Shown here: piece after piece, positions 38,760 to 47,230 of the stretch
Position numbering within the stretch: position 1 is the first letter of the stretch
Layout: every line of letters begins with the position of its first letter
Origin: DASWOJ01 sp964242415
GTDB taxonomy: Bacteria > Pseudomonadota > Alphaproteobacteria > Acetobacterales > Acetobacteraceae
NCBI GenBank assembly: GCA_964242415.1
Contig: CAXTAT010000006.1
Span: 62,001 to 126,000 of the forward strand
DNA length: 64,000 nucleotides
Direction of reading: 5' to 3'
Notes under the pieces: generated by a model
What the model saw: only the letters and a program-made list of their open reading frames with translations
Databases searched by the model: none
What the model was told of the DNA's origin: nothing
Made by a program: the position numbers and the translations under genes

Positions 38760-40028
38760 ATGACTGCATCGTACCCGCCTGATGGGCCAGTCTGGGCACC
38801 ACCTGTCGGCCCCGCCGTTGCGCGCGGCTTGTGCACCGACTGCGGCCTGTCCCGCACCGCGCAGCCCGGCCAATGCGGCGCCGCCTGCCAGTTCATCGCG
38901 CCGGACTACCCCGGCCTGGAAACCCGCGTCCATGGCCGCCCGCGCGACCCGGCCCGCCCGGACGAGCTGCACTTCGGCCCGCACCTGCGGATGCTGCGCG
39001 CCTCGCTGCGGACGCCGCGGGACGGCGCGCAGTGGACCGGCATCACCACCCGCATCGCCGAGCGCCTGCTGGAGACCGGCGCCATCGACGCCGTGCTGAC
39101 CATGGCGCCCGACCCCGCCGACCGCTGGCGCCCGATCCCCGTGCTGGTCACGGAGGCGGCCGGTATGGCGGAGTGCCGCGGCATGCGGATGGGCTACGCT
39201 CCGCTGCTGGCCCTGCTGGAGCCGGCCCGCGCCCGCGGCTACCGGCGCGTGGCGGTCATCGGCATCCCCTGCCAGGTGCACGCCCTGCGCGCCATCGAGC
39301 ATACGCTGGGCTTCGACCGGCTGTTCGTCATCGGCACGCCGTGCTCGGACAACACTACCACCGAGCGGTTCCACGAGTTCCTGGCCCTGCTGACAGAGGA
39401 CCCGGGGACGATCACGTATCTGGAATTCCGCGCCGACTACCGGGTGGAGCTGCGGTTCACCGATGGCCGGGTGCGACTGGTGCCGTTCCTGCAACTGCCG
39501 ATCAGCAAGCTGGCGCCGGACTTCTTCCCGCTGACCTGCCGCACCTGCGTCGATTACACCAACGTGCTGGCCGACCTCACGGTGGGCTACATGGGCGGCC
39601 AGGGCGAGCAGTGGCTGCTGGTCCGCAACGAGCGCGGCGAGGCGCTGCTGGCCGCGCTGGGCGACGAGATCCGCACCGGCGCCCCGGGCAGCGCCGGCAA
39701 GCGGGCCGGGGCGGTGCGCGGCTTCATTGCCAACGTGGCGCGGGCGGCGGGCGGGCTGCCGCTGCGCTCCATGCCGAATTGGCTGCGGCCGGTCGTGGGT
39801 TGGCTGATGCCCCGGATCGGGCCGCGCGGGCTGGAGTTCGCCCGCACCCGGGTGGAGATGAAGGCCGCCGAGACCGTGCTGCACCTGCGCCGCCAGCACC
39901 CGCGCCGGCTGCGGACGATGGTGCCGGGGCATATCTGGGCGTTGCTGGCGCCGTATGGCCTGGCGCCGCGGCCGGACGAGCTGCCGCGCCAGGAACAATC
40001 CGCCGCACCGGGCGTAGAAGCGCCATAG
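38760..40028 (+). CDS. bciB: BciB-type 3,8-divinyl (proto)chlorophyllide 8-vinyl reductase (FrhB-like Fe-S flavoprotein)
   Basis: 422 aa from ATG 38760. The N-terminus has CTDCG...CGAAC (C25, C28, C39, C43), then ARPDELHFGPHLRM, the segment GMRMGYAPLLALLEPA, VIGIPCQVHALRAIE, VIGTPCSDNTTTERFHEFL and TCRTCVDYTNVLADLTVGYM with further cluster cysteines. This succession matches BciB / hydroxymethyl chlorophyll reductase proteins of green sulfur bacteria and cyanobacteria, which reduce the 8-vinyl group with electrons from ferredoxin, using FAD and two 4Fe-4S clusters. No other bacteriochlorophyll gene is in the window. A broader F420-hydrogenase beta-subunit relative with another role remains possible. 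Confidence 0.78.
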   Translation: MTASYPPDGPVWAPPVGPAVARGLCTDCGLSRTAQPGQCGAACQFIAPDYPGLETRVHGRPRDPARPDELHFGPHLRMLRASLRTPRDGAQWTGITTRIAERLLETGAIDAVLTMAPDPADRWRPIPVLVTEAAGMAECRGMRMGYAPLLALLEPARARGYRRVAVIGIPCQVHALRAIEHTLGFDRLFVIGTPCSDNTTTERFHEFLALLTEDPGTITYLEFRADYRVELRFTDGRVRLVPFLQLPISKLAPDFFPLTCRTCVDYTNVLADLTVGYMGGQGEQWLLVRNERGEALLAALGDEIRTGAPGSAGKRAGAVRGFIANVARAAGGLPLRSMPNWLRPVVGWLMPRIGPRGLEFARTRVEMKAAETVLHLRRQHPRRLRTMVPGHIWALLAPYGLAPRPDELPRQEQSAAPGVEAP

Positions 40029-40046
40029 CGCGCAGGGGGTTTCACG

Positions 40047-40970
40047 ATGGAGGACGACGGCCTGCAGAAGGCCCCGGACAGCACGGGACAGCGCGGCGGC
40101 CTCGACGGCGCGGGACGGCGCGGCGGCCTTGGCCGCATGGGCAAGGTGGGCCTGGCGGTGGGCGGGATCGCGGTGCTCGGCTTGGCCGGCTGGGCGCTCA
40201 GCCGCACGCCGGCCGGACCCGCCGGCGATGCACAGATGGGGTCCGCTACGCAGGCATCCCCGGTTGCGCAGACCGTCCCCGCAGCGCCGACCGGCCCGGC
40301 GCCAGGGCCGGCCCAGGCCGGCGCGCCTACCGACGCGATCAAGACGGCCATCGACCGCGTGCTGGATGCGACGGAGAGCGTCTGGTCCGTCGAGCTGCCC
40401 AAGCAGGCCGGCAAAGCCTACGAAAAGCCCGCCGTGGTGCTGTTCACCGGCCGGACGCCCTCCGCCTGCGGCACGGCGCAGGCCGCCAGCGGACCGTTCT
40501 ACTGCCCGAGGGATCGCAAGCTGTACCTCGACACCGCGTTCTTCGCCGAGATGCAGCGGCGTTACGGCGGCAGCGGGGATTTCGCCTTCCCCTACGTGAT
40601 CGCGCATGAGATCGGCTACCACATCCAGGCCTTGCTGGGCCTGCCGCAGGTGCAGCCGGCAGCCGGCACGGCGGCGGCCAACGAGCTGCCGTTGCGGCGG
40701 GAGCTGATGGCCGACTGCCTGGCCGGCGCATGGGCCAACCGCATGGTGGCGCGCCAGGCGCCGATCAACATGCCCGACATCCGCCAGGCCGCCCGCACCG
40801 CCACCAGCATCGGCGCCGACAGCACCAAGCCTGGGGCGTCAGACGCCTCGGCTGCGCCCATGCTGGACAGCTTCACGCTCGGCACGGCGGAGCAGCGGAC
40901 GCGGTGGCTGTCGGCGGGGATGCGGGAGGGCACGATCGCGGGGTGCAATACCCTTGAAGGACCGATCTAG
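40047..40970 (+). CDS. YpfJ-family neutral zinc metallopeptidase-like protein with altered HEXXH motif
   Basis: 307 aa. One N-terminal membrane helix (about 33-51) is followed by a Pro/Ala linker and the YpfJ domain: VVLFTGRTPSACG, GPFYCPRDRKLYLD, FAFPYVIAHEIGYHIQ and RRELMADCLAGAWANRM. The family normally reads HEVGHHVQ; here codon 191 is TAC, giving HEIGYH, so the second zinc histidine of HExxH is Tyr. The following His192 and the downstream Glu-x-x-x-Asp region are kept. The enzyme may be inactive or use a shifted ligand. It begins 18 nt after the BciB-like gene and may share its transcript. Confidence 0.85.
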   Translation: MEDDGLQKAPDSTGQRGGLDGAGRRGGLGRMGKVGLAVGGIAVLGLAGWALSRTPAGPAGDAQMGSATQASPVAQTVPAAPTGPAPGPAQAGAPTDAIKTAIDRVLDATESVWSVELPKQAGKAYEKPAVVLFTGRTPSACGTAQAASGPFYCPRDRKLYLDTAFFAEMQRRYGGSGDFAFPYVIAHEIGYHIQALLGLPQVQPAAGTAAANELPLRRELMADCLAGAWANRMVARQAPINMPDIRQAARTATSIGADSTKPGASDASAAPMLDSFTLGTAEQRTRWLSAGMREGTIAGCNTLEGPI

Positions 40971-41267
40971 GGTTCTGCTCGCTGAAGCCTTCTGCCCGGC
41001 CCGCGGCGGGAACGGCTTGCGCCGCTGTTGCCGAACCAGCCGTGCGGCGGGCCGGCGATCACCGGGTAGGCGGCGGCACCGCGGCGGCGCTGCAATCCTG
41101 ACGCCGCTGTCCCCGCGTGCCTGCGGAGCATCGCCCGCGCGGGACGCTGGATGATCGATCCCCAACACATAGGTAGATTCCGAGCCTGCCCCGGCGTTCG
41201 TGCGCCTGGCTACGGTCGGCCCTGGGAGCGCTGGGCGACGGCGGCCCCGACATGAGGACGAACGGTC
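40971..41267. other. Gene-free spacer before the SDR gene
   Basis: About 300 bp. Short frames on both strands are Arg/Pro-rich and resemble no family I know. No member of the two repeat families is present. It likely holds the SDR promoter. Confidence 0.4.
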
Positions 41268-42095
41268 ATGGACAGCCTGATCTCGACGAACACCGTCAAG
41301 GAGGCGCAGGCCGTTGTCCAAGCCGACGCCGATCCGCTCGCCACGCCCCAGCAGACGAGGACATTGACCGGCAAGGTCGCGCTGGTGACCGGGGGTTCGC
41401 GCGGCATCGGCGCTGCCTCGGCCCGTGAGCTGGCCCGGCTTGGAGCGGACGTCGCGATCAGCTACTCGGCCAGCGCAGACCGCGCGGACTCCGTGGTTGC
41501 CGAGTTGAAGGACATGGGCGTGCGGGCCGCCGCCTTTCGCGCCGACCAAGCCGACACTGCGCAAGCGACCAAGTTGATCGCCGACGTCGTGGCGGCCTTC
41601 GGCGGCTTCGACATCCTGGTTGCCAATGCAGCCGTGTTCGTCGTTGGCCCGGTGAAAAGCGCCGACAATGCCGCATTGGACGGGATGCACGCGATCAACG
41701 TCGGCGGCACGATCGCCTCGATCCGCGCCGCAGCCGACGCGATCCGCGACGACGGCCGGATCATCGTCATGTCCTCCGGCGTCGCATACCGTGTCGGCGC
41801 ACCGGGGCTTGCGGACTACTCATCCACGAAGGCCGCGCTCGAAGGCTACGTTCGGGGGGCGGCACACGATTTGGCGCCGCGCCGGATCACCATCAATGCG
41901 CTCAGCATCGGCGCGGTCAACACTGAGATGAACCCGGAGGACGGGCCGATCTCGGACTGGCTCCGGAGCGTCAGCGCGCTCAAGCGATATGCGCAGCCAG
42001 AGGAGATCGCGGCTGTCGTCGGCTTCGTTGCGTCGCCGGCGGCCAGCTACATGACTGGTGGCGTCGTGCCGGTCAGCGGCGGCGGCGTCGCCTGA
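41268..42095 (+). CDS. SDR-family oxidoreductase (3-oxoacyl-ACP reductase-like)
   Basis: 275 aa. Classical SDR: cofactor motif VTGGSRGIGAASA near residues 40-52, NAAV (for NNAG), catalytic Ser in VMSSGVAY, and YSSTKAALEG (Tyr-x-x-x-Lys). An N-terminal extension of about 34 residues precedes the domain. The NADP preference is suggested by the Ser-Arg in the glycine loop. Codon use is slightly less GC-extreme than in its neighbours, compatible with acquisition, but this is an impression only. Followed by a truncated Uma2 gene. Substrate unknown. Confidence 0.88.
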   Translation: MDSLISTNTVKEAQAVVQADADPLATPQQTRTLTGKVALVTGGSRGIGAASARELARLGADVAISYSASADRADSVVAELKDMGVRAAAFRADQADTAQATKLIADVVAAFGGFDILVANAAVFVVGPVKSADNAALDGMHAINVGGTIASIRAAADAIRDDGRIIVMSSGVAYRVGAPGLADYSSTKAALEGYVRGAAHDLAPRRITINALSIGAVNTEMNPEDGPISDWLRSVSALKRYAQPEEIAAVVGFVASPAASYMTGGVVPVSGGGVA

Positions 42096-42124
42096 TCCGG
42101 CAGCGTCCGGTCTGAAGCCGGGCA

Positions 42125-42376
42125 TCATAGGGGAGTGAGTCCGGGCGCCTCGCGGCGGGTGGTGAGCTTCATGAGTCCGGCGACCTCGATCTTGGGATGG
42201 CTTCCGTGCGCGCGGCACGGCTTGCCACGGGGCTGGTTCGCCAGCGCGGACAGCAAGTTGGACTGACTGGTCGGGCGCTCCAGCGTGCCGCCATCCATGG
42301 CGATTGGCTGAGACCCGCCTGATTCCCAGCGCGGCTCGTGCCGGTCCTCCTGGGCCAGGAACTGCCCGAGCGTCAT
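42125..42376 (-). pseudogene. Truncated Uma2-family gene
   Basis: 83 codons from ATG 42376. The N-terminus aligns by eye with the Uma2 protein at 59.1 kb: F-L-A-x-E-(D/E), RWE...GSQPIAM-x-GGT, then RG-(K/S)-PC and an AG block. The alignment stops before the conserved YPDAFV and EVISPST parts that carry the nuclease-like active site, and the frame ends in unrelated residues. It is best read as the remains of a Uma2 (PF05685, PD-(D/E)xK-like) gene cut off between the SDR and antiporter genes. Confidence 0.7.
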
Positions 42377-42448
42377 CGATGTGCGCAGGGCGATGCTCAC
42401 GCCGTGTGATTTGGCATCCTGCCCGACCGGTTTCGCAACCTTGTCGCC

Positions 42449-44278
42449 ATGATGCCGCCCCTGCCATGTGTTGCATTGGCATCCGGGGGCGGCATGGCGG
42501 CAGGCAGCGAGGTCGGGGCGGACGGGATGCGGGTGGCGCTGGTGGTGCTGGGCGCCGCCGCGGCGGTGATCCCCTTGTTCCACCGGCTGCGGATCAGCGC
42601 GGTGCTGGGCTTCATGCTGGTCGGCATGGCGGTCGGACCCTCTGGGCTGGGGGCGCTGGCCGGGAGGGCGCCGGCGCTGGCGTGGATCACCATCGGGGAC
42701 CGCGGCCAGATCGCGCCGCTGGCCGACCTCGGCGTGGTGCTGCTGCTGTTCATGATCGGGCTGGAGCTGTCGTGGGAGCGGATGGGCACCATGCGCCGCC
42801 TGGTGTTCGGCCTGGGGGCGCTGCAACTGGCCGGCTGCACCCTGGCCGTTATGGGCGCTGGGATGCTGCTGGGCGTGCGGCCGGCTGGGGCGGGGCTGGT
42901 GGCGCTGGCGCTGGCGATGTCGTCCACCGCGGTCGTGGCCCAGGTGCTGGCGGAGGAGCGGCGCATGGCCGGGCCGGTCGGGCGCGTCAGCTTTGCCGTG
43001 CTGCTGTTCCAGGACCTGATGCTGGTGCCGGTGCTGTTCGGGCTGGGGGCGGCGGGGAACGCGGGCTGGGCCGGGTTCGGGCTGGCGGTGGCGAGGGCCG
43101 TGGGCATGGTGGCCGCCATCGTGCTGGGCGGGCGGCTGGCGCTGCGCCCGCTGTTCCGCGGCGTGGCCCGCACCGGCAGCCCCGAGCTGTTCATGGCGGC
43201 CTGCCTGCTGGTGGTGCTGGGCACCGGGCTGGCGGCGGCGGCGGCGGGGCTGGGCACGGCGCTGGGGGCGCTGATCGCCGGGCTGCTGCTGGCCGAGACC
43301 GAGTACCGCCGGCAGATCGAGGTCACGGTCGATCCGTTCAAGGGCCTGCTGCTGGGGGTGTTCCTGATCAGCATCGGCATGAGCCTCGACCTGGCCCGCA
43401 TCGCGCAGCAGCCGCTGCAGGTGCTGGGCGCGGCGGCGGGGCTGGTGGCGTTGAAGGCCCTGGTGACGGCGGGGCTGGCGCGCGGCTTCGGCCTGCGCTG
43501 GCGGGTGGGCGGCCCGGCCGGGCTGCTGCTGGGGCCGGGGGGCGAGTTCAGCTTCGTCATCCTTGGGCTGGGCCAGGCGTCGGGGCTGGTGGATGCGGGG
43601 CTGGCCGGGTTCGCGTTCATCCTGGCGGCGCTGACGATGGCGGCGATCCCGCTGCTGTCGAAGCTGGGCACCTTGCTGGCCGGCCGACGCCCGGTGAAGG
43701 TGCGGCCGGACCTGCTGCCGCCCGAGGTGGCCGCGGATGGGCCGCCGCGGGTCATCATCGCCGGGTTCGGCCGGGTCGGGCGCACGGTGGCGTCGCTGCT
43801 GGACGCGCACGCCCTGCCGTGGGTCGCCATCGACACCGACGCTGACCGGGTGGCGGCACAGCGCGGGCCGGGCCGGGCGGTGTATTACGGCGACATCACC
43901 CGGCCCGAGCTGCTGGTTCGCGTCGGCCTGGCGGACGCCCGCGCCCTGGTCGTCACCATCGACGACCGCGCCCGCGCCGATGCCCTGGTGGGGACCGCCC
44001 GCGCCGCCCGGCCGGACCTGCTGATCGTCGCCCGCGCCCGCGATGGCCGCCACGCCGCGCGGCTGTATGGGCTGGGTGCGTCGGACGCCGTGCCGGAAAC
44101 CATCGAGGCCAGCCTGCAGCTGTCCGAGGCGGTGCTGGTGGACCTTGGCATCCCCATGGGTCCTGTCATCGTATCCATCCACGAGCGCCGGGCGGCGCTG
44201 CAGGAGGAGATCAAGGCCATGGTCCCACACGCGACCATCGTCCCGCGCGGCCAGGTGCGGCTGCGGGCCAAACGGTAA
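42449..44278 (+). CDS. CPA2 monovalent cation:proton antiporter with C-terminal TrkA-N/RCK domain (KefB/YbaL-like)
   Basis: 609 aa from ATG 42449. About twelve membrane helices (residues 26-405) with family stretches LADLGVVLLLFMIGLELS, ALAMSSTAVVAQVL, LLFQDLMLVPVLFG and GGEFSFVILGLG. The cytosolic part has an NAD-binding TrkA-N fold, VIIAGFGRVGRTVASLLDAH near 432-451, and GDITRPELLVRVGLADARALVV. Such proteins exchange K+ or Na+ for H+ and are gated through the nucleotide domain. No KefF/G-type accessory gene is seen. Stands before the YafJ-like gene with a 19-nt gap. Confidence 0.9.
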   Translation: MMPPLPCVALASGGGMAAGSEVGADGMRVALVVLGAAAAVIPLFHRLRISAVLGFMLVGMAVGPSGLGALAGRAPALAWITIGDRGQIAPLADLGVVLLLFMIGLELSWERMGTMRRLVFGLGALQLAGCTLAVMGAGMLLGVRPAGAGLVALALAMSSTAVVAQVLAEERRMAGPVGRVSFAVLLFQDLMLVPVLFGLGAAGNAGWAGFGLAVARAVGMVAAIVLGGRLALRPLFRGVARTGSPELFMAACLLVVLGTGLAAAAAGLGTALGALIAGLLLAETEYRRQIEVTVDPFKGLLLGVFLISIGMSLDLARIAQQPLQVLGAAAGLVALKALVTAGLARGFGLRWRVGGPAGLLLGPGGEFSFVILGLGQASGLVDAGLAGFAFILAALTMAAIPLLSKLGTLLAGRRPVKVRPDLLPPEVAADGPPRVIIAGFGRVGRTVASLLDAHALPWVAIDTDADRVAAQRGPGRAVYYGDITRPELLVRVGLADARALVVTIDDRARADALVGTARAARPDLLIVARARDGRHAARLYGLGASDAVPETIEASLQLSEAVLVDLGIPMGPVIVSIHERRAALQEEIKAMVPHATIVPRGQVRLRAKR

Positions 44279-44297
44279 GCGGCCCCGGAGATAGAGG

Positions 44298-45167
44298 ATG
44301 TGCGAGCTGCTGGGCATGAGCGCCAACGTGCCGACCGACATCTGCTTCAGCTTCGCCGGGCTGGTGCCGCGCGGCGGCGGCACCGCGCCGCATGCGGATG
44401 GCTGGGGCATCACCTTCTATGAGGGCCGCGGCTGCCGCGCCTTCCATGACCCGACGCCCAGCGCGCGGTCGGAGATCGCGCAGTTCCTGATCGGCCATCC
44501 CATCCGCAGCCAAGTGGTGATCAGCCACATCCGCCGGGCCAACCGCGGCGGCGTGTCGCTGGAGAACACGCACCCGTTCACCCGCGAGCTGTGGGGCCGC
44601 GCCTGGACGTTCGCGCATAACGGCCAGTTGCGCGGGGTGAAGCGATGGCCGCTGGGCGGCCACCGGCCGATCGGCACCACGGACAGCGAGCACGCCTTTT
44701 GCTGGATGCTGCAGCAACTGGGCGACCGCTGGCCGAAGCCGCCGTCGGACGGGTCGCTGGCCGCGCACGTCGCCGCGCTGGCCCGGCAGTTGTCGGCCCT
44801 GGGGGTGTTCAACATGCTGATGAGCGACGGGCGGCAACTGTTCTGCTTCTGCGGCACCAAGCTCGCGTGGATCACCCGGCGCGCGCCGTTCGGCCCGGCC
44901 ACGCTGGTCGATGAGGACCTGACGGCGGATTTCAGCAAGCAGACCGGTCCCAATGATGTCGTCAGCGTCGTCGCCACCCGGCCGCTGACGCGCGACGAGA
45001 CCTGGACCACCATGCGCCCCGGCAGCTTCATCGTGTTCCGCCGGGGGGTGGCGCATCCGGGTCTGCGGGCGCGTGGACGGGGGATTGCGGCCTCGGTTGG
45101 CGCCATGGCTGACGGACGCCGGGCGGGCACCGTGCCGCCCACCAACCCAAGCCGCGGAGCCGCCTGA
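44298..45167 (+). CDS. Class II glutamine amidotransferase, YafJ-like
   Basis: 289 aa. The N-terminal nucleophile Cys2 is exposed after Met removal (MCELLGMSAN). Further GATase class II segments: PHADGWGITFYEG, VVISHIRRANRGGVSLENTHPF, TFAHNGQLRGV and the TTDSEHAFCWML stretch. Related to E. coli YafJ and to the N-terminal domains of GlmS/PurF but with no synthase domain. Possibly a stand-alone glutaminase-type or gamma-glutamyl hydrolase; the reaction is not established. Its stop overlaps the next start (TGATG). Confidence 0.9.
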   Translation: MCELLGMSANVPTDICFSFAGLVPRGGGTAPHADGWGITFYEGRGCRAFHDPTPSARSEIAQFLIGHPIRSQVVISHIRRANRGGVSLENTHPFTRELWGRAWTFAHNGQLRGVKRWPLGGHRPIGTTDSEHAFCWMLQQLGDRWPKPPSDGSLAAHVAALARQLSALGVFNMLMSDGRQLFCFCGTKLAWITRRAPFGPATLVDEDLTADFSKQTGPNDVVSVVATRPLTRDETWTTMRPGSFIVFRRGVAHPGLRARGRGIAASVGAMADGRRAGTVPPTNPSRGAA

Positions 45168-46006
45168 TGCCCCTTCCCGTTCCCGCCCTCGATCACGTCG
45201 TCATCAACGTCCGCGACGGGTTGGACGCGGCGGCCGGGCTGTATGAACGCCTGGGCTTCACCCTGACGCCGCGCGGGCATCATACGCTGGGGTCCAGCAA
45301 CAACCTGGCCATCCTGGGCACCGACTACCTGGAGCTGCTCGGCGTGCAGTCCGGCGGCGGCGGCCGGTCGGACGTGCTGGACTGGCCGACCGGGCTGAAC
45401 GGGCTGGTGTTCAAGACGTTCGACTCGGACGCGACGCATGCGGCCCTGCAGGCGGCCGGGTTGCCGGTGCTGCCGCCGCAGGCGTTCTCCCGCCCGGTGA
45501 CGACGCCCGATGGCACCACCGGCGACGCGGCGTTCCGCACCGTTCGGCTGGAGCGGGAGGCCGTGCCGGCGGGGCGCCTGTTCTTCTGCCACCACCTGAC
45601 GCCGCAGCTTGTGTGGCAGGACGCCTGGCGCCGCCATGCCAACGGCGCCCTTGGCATCCAACGCGCCATTGTCGCCGCCGAGGACCCGGCGGAGCCGGCC
45701 ATGCTGCTGACGCGCCTGTTCGGGGCGGATGCCGTGCAACGGCATGGGGACGGGTTCCGCCTGCTGGCCGGCCTGGCCTGCATCGAGGTTGTCACCCCGG
45801 CGCGGCTGGCGGCGGAGTTCGGTGCCGCCATGCCGGATGCGGCCGGGCGCGGGCAGTTCATGGCGGCGCTGGTGCTGCGCACGGCGTCGCTGGAGCGTGC
45901 TGCCGCGGCCTTAAGGGTGGGCGGCGTCGCGGCGGCGCGGGAGGAGGGGCGCCTGGTCGTCTCGGCAAGCACGCTGGGCGGCATGACGTTGGTTTTTGAG
46001 CCATGA
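45167..46006 (+). CDS. VOC-family protein (glyoxalase-like domain)
   Basis: 279 aa. Begins with LDHVVINVRDGLDAAAGLYERLGF, the glyoxalase/VOC beta-alpha-beta unit, then RGHHTLGSSNNLAIL and YLELLGV. The second half has FFCHHLTPQLVW and a further VOC-like unit. The layout fits the glyoxalase-like family PF13468. Translation is probably coupled to the upstream amidotransferase through TGATG. Substrate unknown. Confidence 0.85.
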   Translation: MPLPVPALDHVVINVRDGLDAAAGLYERLGFTLTPRGHHTLGSSNNLAILGTDYLELLGVQSGGGGRSDVLDWPTGLNGLVFKTFDSDATHAALQAAGLPVLPPQAFSRPVTTPDGTTGDAAFRTVRLEREAVPAGRLFFCHHLTPQLVWQDAWRRHANGALGIQRAIVAAEDPAEPAMLLTRLFGADAVQRHGDGFRLLAGLACIEVVTPARLAAEFGAAMPDAAGRGQFMAALVLRTASLERAAAALRVGGVAAAREEGRLVVSASTLGGMTLVFEP

Positions 46007-46064
46007 TGCCCACCCAAGCCCTCATAGGCCGGGTTCGGGGCGCTTTGACCGGACATGCCGGGGC

Positions 46065-46160
46065 CGTCATTGCGAGCCGTGCTTGCGGCGCGGCAATCCA
46101 GGGGCGGCGGGCAGGGTCATTGCCGCCTATGCCGCGTCGCAAGTGGTCCTCGCAATGATG
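46065..46160. repeat. 'attgcgagcc' palindromic interspersed repeat, copy 3
   Basis: Left arm gtcattgcgagccgtgcttg then cggcgcggcaatccagg; the right arm is degraded (gccgcgtcgcaagtggtcct then cgcaatgatg). Lies between the VOC and PAP2 genes. A single degraded arm of the other repeat family (ccagccctctccgggagg) lies near 46210. Confidence 0.75.
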
Positions 46161-46246
46161 TCGGCGGTCGGCGCACATGCTGGCCGGCCTGGGTCAGCGC
46201 CTATGACCCCAGCCCTCTCCGGGAGGCAGCAGCGTGGCGCCGTCCG

Positions 46247-46810
46247 GTGATCGACTGGCTGCTCGCGTTGGACCGGGGGTCCAGCGCCACCCTGGCTTCC
46301 CTGCGCCATGGCCTGCCGCTGGCCAGCTTTCGTTTCGTGACCGCCATGGGCGCCGAAGCCACGGCCTTGCCAGTTGCCGTCATTGCCTCCGGCCTGCTGG
46401 CGGCCGGGCGGCGCGGTGGGCTGGTGGCGCCGCTGTGGCTGACCCTGCTGGGGGCGGAGGCCACGACCTATGCCCTGAAGTACCTGGTGGACCGGCCGCG
46501 ACCACCCTCCTTGGCCGGGCTTGCGGCGATCTCGCCGTCCTTTCCCAGTGCCCATGCGACGGTGGCGGTGGCGCTGTATGGCTTCCTGGCGCTGGCCATT
46601 GCGGCGGGGCTGCCCGGGCGGCGGAGGGCGGTGCTCACGGCGGGGGCGACGTTTATCCTGGCCATCGGCGCGACCCGCCTGGTGCTCAGCCTGCATTACC
46701 TGTCGGACGTGGTGGCGGGGTATGCCATCGGCGGCGCTTGGCTTTGGGGCGGTTCGCGCTGGGGCGTGCTTCGGATGGCACGCCGCACGGCGCGAATGCA
46801 ACGGGATTGA
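46247..46810 (+). CDS. PAP2-superfamily membrane phosphatase
   Basis: 187 aa from GTG 46247. Five to six helices and the three phosphatase motifs: KYLVDRPRP, PSFPSAHAT and TRLVLSLHYLSDVVAG, with catalytic His in the last two. Family members remove phosphate from undecaprenyl pyrophosphate, phosphatidic acid or phosphatidylglycerol phosphate at the membrane. The frame is open upstream into repeat sequence, so the GTG start is inferred from the beginning of recognisable protein (VIDWLLALDRG). Confidence 0.88.
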   Translation: MIDWLLALDRGSSATLASLRHGLPLASFRFVTAMGAEATALPVAVIASGLLAAGRRGGLVAPLWLTLLGAEATTYALKYLVDRPRPPSLAGLAAISPSFPSAHATVAVALYGFLALAIAAGLPGRRRAVLTAGATFILAIGATRLVLSLHYLSDVVAGYAIGGAWLWGGSRWGVLRMARRTARMQRD

Positions 46811-46918
46811 CGCCGAGGCACGGCCGATATCGCATTGCCACAATGCCGCTGCACGAGTCTGGGTATATCTTGGCGGCTGGAACGAGGGGCGTGCCCGAAT
46901 GATCAGGAGCAGGGGACG

Positions 46919-47224
46919 GTGCAGGTTCAAATAACGCTGATCCTGTTGCCGCTGCTCAGCCTGGCGGCCTGTGCGCACGGGCCGCCGATACGGCTGAACC
47001 CGGCCAACGCGACGGTTGCAGTCCCGCGCCCCGTCGCGCACGTCACCCTCGCGACGCATCTCGACGCCTCGCGCTCGCCTTGCGCCGGCCCGGCGTCACG
47101 CCGGCTGACCAAGGCACGAGAGGACGAGCTGTTCCGCCAATTCGCCGCGCATGACGGGCGGGCGGCCGAACCGCCGCCGCCGGCCAAGTCACGAGTGTCC
47201 GCCTGCCGGACCGCAGGACGATAG
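46919..47224 (+). CDS. Small predicted lipoprotein, function unknown
   Basis: 101 aa from GTG 46919, with AGGGG about 4-7 nt upstream. Signal sequence VQVQITLILLPLLSLAAC carries a lipobox (LAAC). The rest is Pro/Ala/Arg-rich with three further cysteines and no known domain. It precedes the degenerate ExeA-like gene by 6 nt and is probably cotranscribed with it. Confidence 0.6.
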   Translation: MQVQITLILLPLLSLAACAHGPPIRLNPANATVAVPRPVAHVTLATHLDASRSPCAGPASRRLTKAREDELFRQFAAHDGRAAEPPPPAKSRVSACRTAGR

Positions 47225-47230
47225 GCGGCG

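Noticed and set aside
37281..40622. Minus-strand open frame of over 1100 codons antisense to ccmAB and bciB
   Set aside because: Composition is His/Gln/Arg/Pro-rich throughout with no domain, and it lies opposite well-recognised genes; long antisense frames are expected in DNA this GC-rich.
40967..41170. Short minus-strand frame between the YpfJ-like and SDR genes
   Set aside because: Residues such as AGPPHGWFGNSG look protein-like but match no family I can name, and there is no ribosome site.
42377..44413. Minus-strand frame running across the antiporter into the Uma2 fragment
   Set aside because: The part opposite the antiporter is His/Gln/Pro-rich noise; only the last 83 codons resemble Uma2.
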